Source: Orthonyx spaldingii (taxonomy: Eukaryota > Chordata > Aves > Passeriformes > Orthonychidae). From it: a stretch of DNA of 64,000 bases. The position numbers and the translations under genes were made by a program. The notes below the pieces were generated by a model. That model made no database searches and had not been told where the DNA came from. It worked only from the letters and a program-made list of their open reading frames with translations. Every line of letters begins with the position of its first letter. The stretch's first letter is position 1. Location of the stretch: positions 88,124 to 152,123 of the forward strand of contig VZTJ01005969.1 in NCBI GenBank assembly GCA_013397795.1, read 5' to 3'. Below, in pieces: positions 1 through 12,800 of the stretch.

Positions 1-329
1 TGTGAAGCTTCAGATTTTTGAATGGCAGATATGCATGAAACAACACCAAATGACTGTCTGCTCTCGGAAACCTTTTGAGTATAAGTGTGTTGTTCTGACA
101 TGATCTCAGAATAAGTCATTAGCTAGATCATCACAAAAGCAGCCTCACCTACCAGTCATTTTGTAGCCTGAATTTCCATTCAATTCAAGTGACATACATT
201 ATTTCTTAAAGGTCACTCCCATGGAACAACATCTTTATGATGTATGACACACTTATATGTAGGTGTATTATTTGGTGAACTGAAGAAAGCTTTTATTACC
301 TATGTGAAAATGAATACTTACAAGCACCT
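1..329. other. TNS3 intron, no recognised feature
   Basis: AT-rich sequence with no exon, RNA gene or repeat that I recognise. It is taken as intron because the first visible exon, at 3739, begins in mid-codon and therefore needs an exon upstream of the window. Confidence 0.5.
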
Positions 330-832
330 GGAGTACTGCATCTGGCATACAGGAAAGACATAGACAGACCTGTTGGAGTGAGTACAGAGGAAGGCCACCA
401 CGTTTATTAGGGGGATGGAGCACCTTTCCTATGAGGAAAGGCTGAGAGAATTGAGATGGTTCAGTCTGGAGAAGGGAATGCTTTGGAGTGACCTAATTGC
501 AGCCTTCTAGTACCTGAAGGAAGCTTATAAGAAAGATGGAGAGGGACTTCTTAGAAGAGCAGGTAGTGACAGGGGAAGGTGAAATGGTTTCAACCTGAAA
601 GTAGGTTTAGATTAAATATTAGAAAAAAATTCTTTACTCTGAGAGTGGTGAGGCACTGAAACAGACTGCCCAAAGCAGTTGTGAATGCCTTCCACCCATG
701 GAAATGTTTAAGACAGGTTGGGTGTGACTCTGGCCTAATCAAAGTTGTCCCTGTTCATGGCAGGAGCGTTGAAAGTAGATGGTCTTTAAGGTCCATTCCA
801 ATCCAGGCCATTCTTCAATGATTCTATGAACT
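330..832 (+). repeat. CR1 LINE, 5'-truncated
   Basis: This matches the 3' part of an avian CR1 retrotransposon in sense orientation. It has the typical block with 'gaggaaaggctgagaga', 'cagtctggagaag' and 'ctgcccaaagcagttgtg', and closes with the diagnostic CR1 end 'ggtccattccaatcc' followed by 'attctatga'. Only about 500 bp of the 4-5 kb element remains, as is usual for CR1. The left boundary is approximate. Confidence 0.9.
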
Positions 833-989
833 TACACACTGTCCCTGCAACAGTATGTATATAAGCATGCTGCATGCTTGTTACAATCCACTAATCATAG
901 AGGAGCAAAGTGAGCTCTCTGTGGATTGCAGATAGAAACTTCAGGTTCAAATATTCCCTGAAACAAGATTAAAACCAAACAAGGTTAAG

Positions 990-1911
990 TGTTGATACCA
1001 AAATTTGATATATTTTATTTAACATAAATGAGAGATAAAGAGAAAGAAAGAAATAGAAAAAAGAGGTTGGAACAGGACAGGAAGAGTGACAGGAACAAAT
1101 GAAGTAGAAATATATCACCCCTCCATGGGACCCAATGGAGTCCTCTCCATCAGGTCTTCTTGGTGGTGAGGGTCCCCTGCCAAAAAACATAGAGGTCAAT
1201 GGATTAATTTAAGTTGGGCCAGGTGGGAGCGCCCAGGTGCCTCCCCTGGGGGGATTGCAGTTTGACCCAGTCTCTTGCAGCAGACTCTGGATCTGTTGCA
1301 TCACTTTGCATCATGTGTAGTGCTCTGGTGCAAGGCCTCAGGACTGAGTCTGTGTGTGCTTCGGGGGGGTCATTGATGGGTTATGACACCTCCTCTACTG
1401 CCCCTCACATGAATGTCCTGTGGATGTGGCTTTCCCGGGGTGGGGAAGCTCCCAGTTTGTGTAACGGAGGGTGGGTGTTCACTGCCTCTGACCAGAGGTC
1501 ATATCATACACGCAAAACTCTCCTCCCCCCTTGGTTGTGGGGGAGTCTGCAAACCTGGCTGCAGATAAGCCTTTGGGCTATGGCCTCCACCCTGAAGCCA
1601 GACAGGGATGATTTTCAGGACAGCTGCTGGGCTTGGCGCTCCTGTGAATGCATCCTTCTCCCCCAGCCTTATCCGTTTCTTCTCAGACCTGAGATGATTG
1701 AAAAACAGTGCCACTTTTATCTTATCTCAAGTTCTTTTAGGTGGCTTAACTCACAGTTCAAGGTTTCAGTAAGGAGGTCCGTTCAGGGTGGGGTGGGCTT
1801 TGGTGGTGCAGCTTCATTGGTGCAGCTTCATTATACACTTTTGCCATAATGGGCAAAAGTCCTTTATAAGAGTGTTTCGGCCATGAAACTAGAACATTTC
1901 AGTCTCTGACA
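990..1911 (-). mobile_element. Solo LTR of an endogenous retrovirus (family A, copy 1)
   Basis: About 0.92 kb that aligns along its length with 28950-29802, in the same orientation. Shared blocks include 'cttggtggtgagggtcccc', 'ctctggatctgttgcatca', 'gatgggttatgacacctc' and the end 'cagtctctgaca'. Read on the minus strand it begins TGTCAGAGACTG, as an LTR should. It also has a duplicated 14-bp block (1804-1833) and a 9-bp inverted repeat (1837-1860). There is no clear target duplication, so the left boundary is uncertain by a few bases. Its long open frames are chance frames in LTR sequence. It is antisense to TNS3. Confidence 0.8.
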
Positions 1912-3738
1912 GTGCTTTGCAAATGCAATTGTTCTGTCTGTGCTTGTGTTCATACAGCTATACTGAATTGTGATTAATGAGATAAGGCAGCATTTTAAAC
2001 TGGGATTTTTAAAATGTGGTTGTCAAAAAGGAAAAATTACTAAGTAGTTCTGCATTGAGAAGGATGTTCATCCTAAACCAAAATAGTGTGAAATTCAGCT
2101 ATTGCCAAATGATGAATTGCTATGTCTGTCTAGTTATTAGGTTCTCAGGTGGTGAGGATGTTCTTGTGTAGTGGTAAATGTGATCCCAGGGGAATAAAGA
2201 TCATAGAAAATAGAACAGTCATTCATTTTTGGATGATACTTTGCTGGTCCTTTTCCTCTAGTCCCCTTCCTCTTATCTGCTCACCACCCATAAAGAGAAC
2301 TGAGTCTTTAAATGTGCAGAAAAATACCTGATGTGATGTGTGTCCCGAGAGGGAAGTAGATATAGAGCAATTTTAAACCTAACTGCTTGAACAAATGAGA
2401 CAAAAATCTCCCCGACCTTTTAATATACCTCTTTTCATCCCTGAAGTAAAACTCGTTTTAAAAAGTGTTTTAAGGAATTGTTGCTGAAGAGGGGAACATT
2501 TCTTCTTTTTTTCTCCTGTTTAGTAGACTGCTCCTGTGACAAATTATTACTGTATCCCTGTGTATTTTCAAGTGTTATGTGAGTACTGCTTAATTGCAAA
2601 GGTTTACATATTCATCCTCATCCTCTCAAAACAAGATACATTGTTGTAAAAAAAGGGTCTTTCCTTTGCTGTCTGACAGATTAAGAAAATAGAATGCATA
2701 TGTTTGCTTTACTCGCTTTTACAGACGAGACAATTACGTCTGCATTTTCCTGATTTTTTTTTTACTTCCCCCTTTTTCATGAAAAAATGTGTTTATGACG
2801 TAAACATTGTTCAGGTCTTGCAAAATCTGCCTTTGTGCACCTTATCCATAATATCCATATTCTGTGTAAACAGTCAGTTAAGGAGTCCAGGGTCAAATTT
2901 GGGCTTTTTCTAGGGTTTTTCTGAAGGCTTGGTGATGGTTAGAAATTCTAGAAACAAAGTACGCCAGTATACACAAGTATTTTTAAAAGGTTTATGGGGG
3001 AAGAAAGAAAGCAAAATACAAAGATTTTATTAAGATCAATCATTAGATTTACTTTTTGTCTGTTTTCAAAGTAAGTTTAAGATTCTGGGCTACTAGATTT
3101 CAAAGTCTGCAACTGACTTGTGCAAAACAGCAGCAATTTCCCTGCAAGTGTTTCCTCTTGGAGAGGACTCCATATTGCACTTTCAGAAGAGATCCCAAAA
3201 TACAGATGAAAAATATTTCAAAGTCAAAGAGCAAGATACATTCCTTCCTTTGCTTTAAAATTCCTAAGGCAGGAAGGTGACTTTGTAGGGACAAAAACTT
3301 GGTGGTGGATGAAAATGAGTCTGTTGTGCCTGTTGAGGCTGAATAGGAAATGAAAAACAGTGCTGTCTAGTCAGTGTGGGAATTACAGAGCTGTGCAATC
3401 TTCTAACAAATTGACAAAATCTAAGCAGAAGTATACTTGCTCTTGTACTGGTTGTAGGAATTCTGGTGGGACCTGAGCATCCTTTTCAGTTTAAAAGTCA
3501 GTAGGACTCTGTACTTCAGGCTTCTTTTAAAGTAAGTATTTGTGAGATTTGGACAAGGTGTTTCCACTCATGTCCCTCAAATACGCTTGATTGTGTTTTT
3601 TGTGCAGCAATAAGGATAGAGAAAAAGATCTTACTTCTTTTGGTGTCCTATTCATTATACATTTGCACTTCTGTACTTTTTGAGTGTGTGCATTGTTCTT
3701 GAACTGTTCTTCTCTCTCTTTGCTGGAATCCCTTGCAG
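1912..3738. other. TNS3 intron, no recognised repeat
   Basis: AT-rich intronic DNA. No exon resembling the N-terminal half of the tensin SH2 domain is visible here, so that exon lies left of position 1. The 3' end of the stretch has a pyrimidine-rich tract and the acceptor ending 'cccttgcag'. Confidence 0.5.
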
Positions 3739-3867
3739 CCATTGCTGTTCTCAAGGAAAAGGAACCTGGGTCTTTCATTGTTCGAGACAGTCATTCGTTC
3801 CGGGGAGCCTATGGGCTAGCAATGAAAGTTGCCACACCACCTCCTTCTGTGCTACAGTTAAAGAAAG
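3739..3867 (+). CDS. TNS3: TNS3 exon a: SH2 core with FIVRDS motif
   Basis: 129 bp: the last two bases of an Ala codon, 42 codons, then one base of the next codon. It encodes [12 protein letters not shown] and [16 protein letters not shown], the alphaA-betaB-betaC part of the SH2 fold. The invariant Arg of the phosphotyrosine pocket is in VRDS. Acceptor 'ccttgcag' and donor 'gtactt' flank it. Confidence 0.95.
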
Positions 3868-6800
3868 GTACTTCTGTATGTTATTAAATAAGCCATACAT
3901 CGTAGGTAGTCCTTATTGCTGGGTAATAATCTGATGGAATCGTCTCCTCATAAGTGCAACTTGAATTGCAGGCTACATTTGGTGCATTGTTAAATGAAAC
4001 TGGATACGATGCCCGTTGTACTATATGGTTTCACCATGACTTGTAAATGTATGTGCATTGTGGCTGTGCATGTGTTGTACCTCATTAACCTAATAGAAAA
4101 TCTCTGTCGTCTCAGCAATTGGTCTTCCCTAGCAATCAGAAGTCTGCATTTGATTCACAGACTACAGTGTAAAGTTTTCACTTGGCTGGAGGGCTGAATA
4201 TTTTTGATCCCAAGGTTTTGTTTTGGGACAGTTCTACTTCAGATATAAATCTAAAGAGGTACCTAAGGATAATTGTTTAAAAGAAGTGGTGGTTTATATA
4301 CTTACTCTGTCAGCTCCAGTGCCTCCACATATAAGTCATGCCTGATGGTTGTAAAACATGAAATGAGAAGAACATGCAGAAATCATTAATAGGTATATGG
4401 AAACTCAGCAGCCAATATCTGTAGTGTTCTTGGTTCCATTTGTACTTATGCAAGGGTAGTGGAGTGGATTTAATTGCTGCTGTTTTTCTTTTACAAAGCT
4501 TATTATGTTTCATTAGTACATAATGGCTGGTGAGGTAAGTAACAAAGATGACAGGAAAGCATTTATTCTTAGTATTGTTTTTATGGAAGTGTGGTTTTGG
4601 TTGTTTTGGTTTGGTTTTTTGTTTGGCTGTTGATTTGGATTTGCTTACTCTGGGGCAAGGTTAGCAGTTCACCTCTATTACAGTAACACTTTGAAATTCT
4701 GTTTTAATCTGGTATCTTGAAACAATTTTTAATAACAACTTGCTATGTAGTCCTTTTTGTAGCCAATAAACATCACTTCAATGACTTACTTAATGAACAC
4801 AACATAGGTGTATTGGGGTGGTGATAGCAATAACTAGGAGACAAATTGAAAGTGGCTTGTAGGTGTTTTTAGTACTCTTTTCTTATAATCTTTAGTGAAG
4901 TCCAGGAAGACATGAAAGTTCAAACTCTTCCAGCCTTTAAGAGACAGTTTATGTTAGTAGTAGCACAGGCAAGTAGTAGTAAGACTGTAGCATTCTTCCA
5001 CTTCTCACTTCACGTTACTTAGCTTTTTTGGTTTCCACTGTTTAATCTCAGAAGACACAGACTGGTTCCGTTTCCTGTAGGGTTTTTTGTTCCAGGTTTC
5101 CCTTTCCCACATACCTTGTAGTCATTTATTTCTAATTTTGTGAGAGCATAACAGCAAACAGTAAGCTGTTTGAAAAAGTGATCAGTGCAATACTTGCTTG
5201 CATAGAAGCTTCTGCTGTCCATATTAATGTGTTCGTCTGTATTAGCCTGAAAGTCAACCCTTGATGTGTTTCTTGATAGATCAAAGGGAGCACATGTGTT
5301 TGTAGCTCTTTTGTTAAGGTTTGAATGGTTTGATAGCTTTGTCCTGTTGGTATGAAATAACCTTTTAATTATTTGAAGAAGGATTCAGTTTGTAGTCTGG
5401 TATGAAATACTGTGAATCTGTCTTTCAAGAAACACTTAAGTTGTCTTAATTATATGTCTGCATATGTATTTATATGTTTTAAAGAATGCTAAATCTCAAG
5501 GGAATTTTTACATGTCTCTTGGACTGTGAATCTTCTCTTTACATCTAACTCAACAATTTTAGTTTGTTTTAGATTCCTGAGATAAAAACATTCTTAAAAG
5601 CTAGTGAAACTTTAGTGTTTCATGTAATCGTTTGTTTTCAGGAGCAGAGACTTAGCATTAAACTGCAAACATTTGGAAACTTGAAAACTCACTGGGAGAG
5701 TTGCCATCATTACCTTTGTGTAGTTAAATCTACTCTTCTTTTAATCTGGAGAACTTCTGTGAACAGAAATGTCACTGGAAATTGGAATATTTTTTCATAC
5801 TCTTACTTTCTTGTCACTTTGGATACAAGTGCTTTTAATGGGCAAGTGCATCAAAATTTCCAACTATTCATTATCCAAATTTCTATTCCTGTCTGTAGCT
5901 GGGACCAGACTTGGACATTTTTGGACACCAGTGTATATTTGGATGTCAGTCACTTAAGAATATAAAACCGTTTCTCTGGCTGTCTAAAGTGAGCTGTTTG
6001 CATATTTGTTTTTTGCAAAATGGCATTTTAAATACGTGTTGTAACTTGCAGAGTAGGTCTAATTGCATTCTTTGCATTCTGTATATAAAACATTTGGTGG
6101 CAATGTGGAAAAACTTCATAAAGACCTAGTTTGTGAGACTTGTCTGTTAATTGCTTCTTTTAATGAGCTTTCTTTTTCAACACAGCTGGAGATTTGTCAA
6201 ATGAACTCGTAAGGCATTTTCTGATTGAATGTACTCAGAAGGGGGTACGCTTGAAAGGATGCCTGAATGAACCATATTTTGGTAAGTACTGTGCATCACA
6301 GGGACAGAGAAAATGGAAACATTTGCCAGTGCTGACTTGGATGGAATACAAATGAGAGACTACTTTGTTTGAGTCCTGATCACTTCCGTAGGAACCCATT
6401 CCAAGGTTCCAGGAGCCTTGTACATGTTTACCTTAAGCAGATGTGCAGGGCACTCTAGCACAGATGAACATGACCAAGTTTCAAACAGTCAAGCTTGTCT
6501 ACCACTACCAATGTTGCTGCAGAAAGCTGAGCTAGATCACTCTTGTCATCCTCATTGATCCAGGACCTTTTGTCCTGTGTTATATTTATGCAGCATATAA
6601 GGTGGCTAAAAATGACACCAGAGGGAGGCATTCACAAAGTACATTATGCGACATCAGCCTTCCTAATGTAATAGAACGGAAATGCAATACCTGTAATGGC
6701 AAACAGCCAAAGACCTACCTAGCTGCTCACTCATTTGCTTTCCACTCATTTGGCGTAGGAGGGGAAAATAGCATGAGAAAGCTTATGGGTTGAGAAGAAA

Positions 6801-9800
6801 ACTGGGAGATGCTAACCTGTTATGGGGCAAAAGAAACTCAACTTGGGGAAAATTATTTTAATGTTTTTCCAATTAAAATCAATATTCAGGTAGTCAGATG
6901 TTGAGGGATACATTCAGTGCAGGTAGCTGGGTTTGCAAGCTGGAAGTGCAAACTGCAGATTGATTTATGGATGTCCCAGGCAAGAGGCCATGACCTCCTG
7001 ACCCTTTAAATAACCAAGGGCCAGGGGACCTGTGGGACCAGGTGACCAGACACTCAAGAGATGTAGCAGCAGCCAACAACCCCCAGACTTTCCTGCCCTT
7101 AGACCATAAGGGTATCCCTTCTCAGAGGCACCCAGTTTGAGCTGTTATTTTGTTATTAAGTTGTTGCACCAACATTAGATTACTTTAAGAATCTGGATGT
7201 CTCAGACTCTGCTAAGGGAGGCCTGGCATTGAGCTAGTGAGAAAGTGTCTGACTGTGGGTGTAGGGTGTGTAGCTGTGAAGGGGCTGTGAGTCCTAGCTC
7301 AGGTGGTGTGAGAATGACTGCCAGAGTGGCTCGTGAATGGTCACACAGGGAGATTTCCTTAACATGAGAAACAAAGACAAGTATTAAATAACACTTTTCC
7401 TTCCCCTTTTCCAAGCTCAGTTTCACTGCTTCCTCTCAGACTCCTCACACCCACTGCTGTGGGTGTGAGGGCATATGGTCATTACAGAACAGTTCCTCTG
7501 TTGCTTCATCTCTCTCCCAGTTTTTCCTTCCTGGGATGTGGGTTGTCCCTGTAGACTGCCATCCTTCAGGAAGAAAATCTATTTCAGCATATGCTCTCTG
7601 TTGACCACAGAATGTCCCACCTGTTCCAGTGTGAAGTCCTCCAGAGGCTACAGGGAGGGGGATGGCAGCTTTGATACCCAGAGCATCTCCTTCTCCTCCT
7701 CCTCTGTCCATGGCATTCCCTCTGCTGTGTCTCACCCAACCTTTTTCCATAGGTGCCCTGCAGTGGGTCTGCTGGAATAGGCTGTGTTTGGCATGAAAAG
7801 TCCCTGGACTCTACCCAGAGGTCATCCTGCAGCCTTCCCACCCCCTGTTACAGGCTTTGTCACATACACCAAATACACCTGTGAGAGGGTCATCTACCAT
7901 AAAATTTACAGATGTAAAATGAAAGTCATATTTAAAGTAAAGGTGGATTGAAGTTTATCAGTATTTGGCATGAGACTTAAATCAGAATTTTTAGTCTATT
8001 ACTACCTCAGTATTGAAGTACCTGTTTAGGCACCTATGTAGCCCTACTAGTAATTTAGTTTGAACATCACCTTGTCTTTCATTGTGTGCAGCCTGTGCTG
8101 GTTTGAAAATAAACCACTGGGCGAGATAAATATCCACACAAATACCTTGAGAGCAGGTTGGAGTTACAATTTATTAAAAAAGATTACAGTAAATGCAATG
8201 ATACAGAATAACTGGCTTAAACCTACAAAGCTGGAGTACAACCTCACACCCTGTTGGTCAGGGTGGTGGTTGCAGTCTGATTAAGCAGTGGTTGCAGTCC
8301 TGTTGAAGTGATGATTGCAGTCTTGTCGAAAGTGGTGGTCCTGTGGAAGGTCTGGTCCTCCTCTGGGTCTGCTGAGCAATGGTGATGATGTCCCAACTCT
8401 CCAAAACCCCAGATTACATGCAGTCAGATTCAGGTGGTACCTCCCTCAGGGTGGGGAGTTTCACAGTGGAATGATGTACTACTCTTGAGTCATTGCAGTG
8501 TCCATTCTTGCTAGGATAATTGAGTCCATGATGGCCCATTAGCAGAGACAACCTCCTCAGGATGGATGTAGTTATGGTGGCTGAGTTAATTGTGAAGGCC
8601 AGGAAACAATGCCTTGCAGAGTTTGCCTCTTTTCCCTTATCTAACACCCAGCTTGCAGTCTGATGGGTTGGTATGCATTGGGCAGCTGTTGCTAATGACC
8701 TGCCGTTAATAGTTCAAGAATTATATAGATAGGAGTAGAATACGTAGCTTGGTTACACTCCACATTGTAACCTAGGACACAGCCTCAAAAATGCTTCACA
8801 AAGTAGGTGAACAGGCAGTATTACACATTTATGGGTAAGACAGTGAAAGACTAATAATATCAATCAATCTGTGCATTTCTGTAAGACCCTTGTAGAATTA
8901 GGTCATCTTTCCATTTCAAAGAATTTTTTGATGGACTGTAAAAATGAGGTTGGTTTTGGTTGAACTGGGATTTTTCTCCAGCACATGGTTATAATGTTTG
9001 CTGCTTGTTAGTAAATGGGATTGAAGGATGGCTTGATGTACAAACAGATGGATGAATACTATGCCTTCCTCTCATTCCTTAGAGTATAGTCTCACATACT
9101 AGTATCAAAGATAACTGATGTTGAATTACTTCAGTTAAGCCAAGACCAAATTGCAAGAGTGACTTTGAATAGAAAAGAAGAATAATTTAGTAGAGAATGC
9201 TACATACATCACTGCTGCATTGAATGGAAGAGGTTTTACCTGGACCACCTTTTATACTTTAAAACTACAAAATAGAGGAGACAGAACACTAGATGATGAA
9301 AACTAGGTGACCAAGACGTAGAATTGCTCTTTTTTACCTCATCATGTAGCACAAGTCACCTCCTGTGTTCTTAACCACCTTTGCAAGATTTTAGTACATT
9401 TAATGTAGCAGAAGTTAAGACTGTTGAAAAGAATTTACTGACTTCTATGTTACTGATTTTGTCATTTTTGTGCTTTCTCTGTTTGAAGCACAGACATTTA
9501 GGGTAGGATCTAAGCAGTGTGTTTAAGATGGAAAGGGAGCATGATTGTGATTAATGAGTTCAGCAAGAACTTCAACAAGCTTAGGTGCCAAGAGATTTAT
9601 ACAGGGAAGCAGAGGAGGCCCTTAGTCTATAAAATACTTGAGAGCAAACGTAACTTACGTGTTCTTGTCCACCAAGTTAACTTTGCATGTCTTGTTACTT
9701 TTCTGACCACAGGGAGTTTGACAGCTCTGGTGTATCAGCATTCCATCACTCCACTGGCATTGCCCTGCAAGCTCCTCATCCCAGACAGAGGTATGCTTGG

Positions 9801-12800
9801 TGAAGTACAGAAGAGATATTCCCAGCCAAGCTTTGCTTCAAAGTGTCAGTGTCTGAAGGCAGGTGGATGTGTCACAAGTTGAGATCTAAGCAAAAACGCA
9901 CGGAGGAGGAGGCTGTGTTGTAAAAGTGATTCTTCAGTATTGGTGACGAGCCTTATCCAAAGTGTGATTGTGAGCATACTGGTACTGTGGTAGTCCAGTC
10001 ATAAACATACATGCATCATGGAAATCCACACAGTAATTTACCATATAGGAAGACATTTACCATGTACTTCTTAGACATGACATTATGTCAATGTATGGAT
10101 GGTTTAGCCACTCATTCAGGTCTGAATAGCAAAAGGACAAGTAGATAAAGAGCAGATGGTGCCCTGAGTGCGACACTAGCAGGAAGAGTGTAGCAACTTG
10201 CACAGATTCAAATATTGTTTAAGTAAATGATCAAAAAGCCTATGTTGCTTCATGGGATTATGATTCTAATTTTGCTTATATTGATTTCATAAACCACTCT
10301 AAGACAAAAACAAAATGCTCATGTTTGTCCAATAATTCAGTTGTCTGAAATTCTCCTACATTAAGTTAACCCCACATGCATTATTGAAATATTAAATGTT
10401 TTTGTGGTTTTTGACTGAACCCTTTAAACTTTAGTTACAGACCATATGATAATGTACAAAAATAACATTTGATTTATGTGAATACATTAATGAAACCATT
10501 TTAGCACAAAAATATGCTGTGGTAGATGTGACAAGAGATCTCGTGCATTTATATGGCAAAACAGTGTGGAGGTGGGCTTGTTCTCTTTATCCCCCTCACC
10601 TAAGATGGAAAACTTACTCTGTTCTTCCAGAGGTGCAGGACTGAAATATTTTCCTTGTCTTGAATAAACATATCACACTGAAATTTTATTTTGGATTAAT
10701 TTTTTAATCCGATTTGATCATACTTTTTAAGATAATCTTCTGTGGTTAATGACAGGATGCAGTGCCTGGAGTATTTAAAGCGTTTGGATAACTGTAACTC
10801 TAGAGATGTGAATAGTGTCACAAACTGTAGTATGGCTCTCTTCCTCATTTGTTTATATTCAAAGACAACATACTTCATGCTAAATGCAGCAGTAAGTGAG
10901 ATCTTTTTACATGCATTTATATACCTGAAATAACATGCTGGTGGACAGTTTTCTCACTACTTTTAACAAACAACTGGGAGGCAAACATTCCACTGCTGTC
11001 TTAATGGTTCAGATGGTTTCTTTCAACTTAAGAAGAAAGTTGTGTTGTCATCCTCTGAATCAAAATATAATTAATTGATTTCATCATGGTAACACAAAGT
11101 CTTTCTCTATAAATTAGTGTAAGTTATACAAATCAAATGAGATCATTAAAATCACACTATTTAAAATATTTTCAGGTTGTAGTGAGGGAACATACCTATA
11201 AGTATTGTCTTAATGTGTCATCATGTGAGTCCCTGCAGCATATGCTTATGTTATGTCTTGTATTGTCAGGAAATAAAGGTTAAGCATCCTGCTTGTGATG
11301 CTTGAGGCAAAAAACTATGATGCAGCACAAAACCCACATAAATTATTATAATTGCAGATTTAGGTTTTTTCGTGTTTCTAGCCAAGAATTGTCCAGTATA
11401 TGAGATCACAGTTACAAATGCTAAGCTCATACTTGTCTGTGGACTTTGATTTGTTGATTCAAGTCCATACAAGACATGGACAATGTTTTCTGTTTGCAGA
11501 TCCCTTGGAGGAGATAGCAGAAACTTCTCCACAAACGGCTGCAAACTCAGCTTCAGAGCTTCTCAAACAGGGTGCAGGTCTGTTAAACTTTTATCCTTGT
11601 ATTTGACTGTTACCAAAGTTTGCATCTTACAGGCTGGAAGAAGCTGAAGCCTAGACTGGATTGAAGGACATGTAAAGGTAGCAGTTTAAATTTAGAGTGC
11701 TGGGTAGAAGTGTAAAGGGCACTGTGGGGATGTGTACCAGGTTCTTTCTGTTTTCTGCAACCAGTTCCTAAGTTCTACAACCCTGTGTTTACTTTCCAGT
11801 CACATGTTTCATGAGAATATGATGTTTACATAGGTTACTCCAAACATGGCAGTTTTAAAGCAGGACATTGCTTTCATAACTGATAAACTTTGAGAGGATA
11901 TTTTCAACCTGTGGTTGCAGAGGTTCAAGAACTATGTGTGAGGTCTGCAAAAGCCAACTAAGGAAGATGTTTGGTTAGGGTTAAGTTCTCATCATAGGGG
12001 TTGACAGTATCACTGCAAAATGCTTACTGTTTTGTCAGTCTGAAAAAAAAATTAACAGTTCTCTGTGCTTCACTTGTTGCTGCATGTTATTAGGAAATGT
12101 CGTGTGTCTTTTCCAATGGATGCTTTTATGGATTCTCGTGCATAATGCAGCACCCACTCGGGCAAGTTGAGTTGTGTTACTGCAAGTTTATTTGATGTGA
12201 CAGAAGAACCATGACTAGAGTACCTCCAAATGATGTGGTGCCATGCATTGTTACCATCTCAAACTGGGGTCTTTGCAACAGCGGTGTAGAGGTGTGCTCT
12301 GCTTCTTATCTGCTTTGTTGGTGTGCAGCTGATCCAGAGAGCTAGTTGAACAGCCTGTCTGAAAAAGTGTGATGGCATCCTAACTCACCGTATTGGACAA
12401 TGCTCTGAGTACTCCTGCATAATCTTAAGGTTGTCCTTAGTAGGAATGCAGGCACTGTGTTATTCTCCTGTACAGTGGGCATGTCCAGGGGATCCTGCCC
12501 ATGCGCTCCCATGGTCCTTGGTTTTCAGGTTGCTATGACTTCTCCCCTGGAGCCACCCAATTAGTGCCGTTAGACCATGGGACTGTGCTACATTTGCCAC
12601 TTTCTTTTGAGTTTAGCCTACCACTGGATCCACGAGTTAACGTTATGGCGAAGCATGCCTTTCTAAGGACCTCATTGCCCTCACGCATTTTAGAGCACTT
12701 CTGAAGGGGCAGTTGTCAAGCTGGCCAGCTCTGGAGAGAATGTTGCTTCTTGCTTGTGCAGCAATCTGCTTGACTTTAAAATGGGAAGCACCACTTTGAA

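Noticed and set aside
1214..1849. Longest open frame in the window (211 codons, + strand)
   Set aside because: It lies inside the antisense LTR of family A, has no recognisable domain, and is not preserved in the second copy at 28950-29802. It is a chance frame in GC-richer repeat DNA.
1..3738. Search for the preceding tensin exon (start of SH2 domain)
   Set aside because: No splice-bounded stretch resembling the tensin WYKP...SRE region was seen in this interval. The exon must lie upstream of the window.
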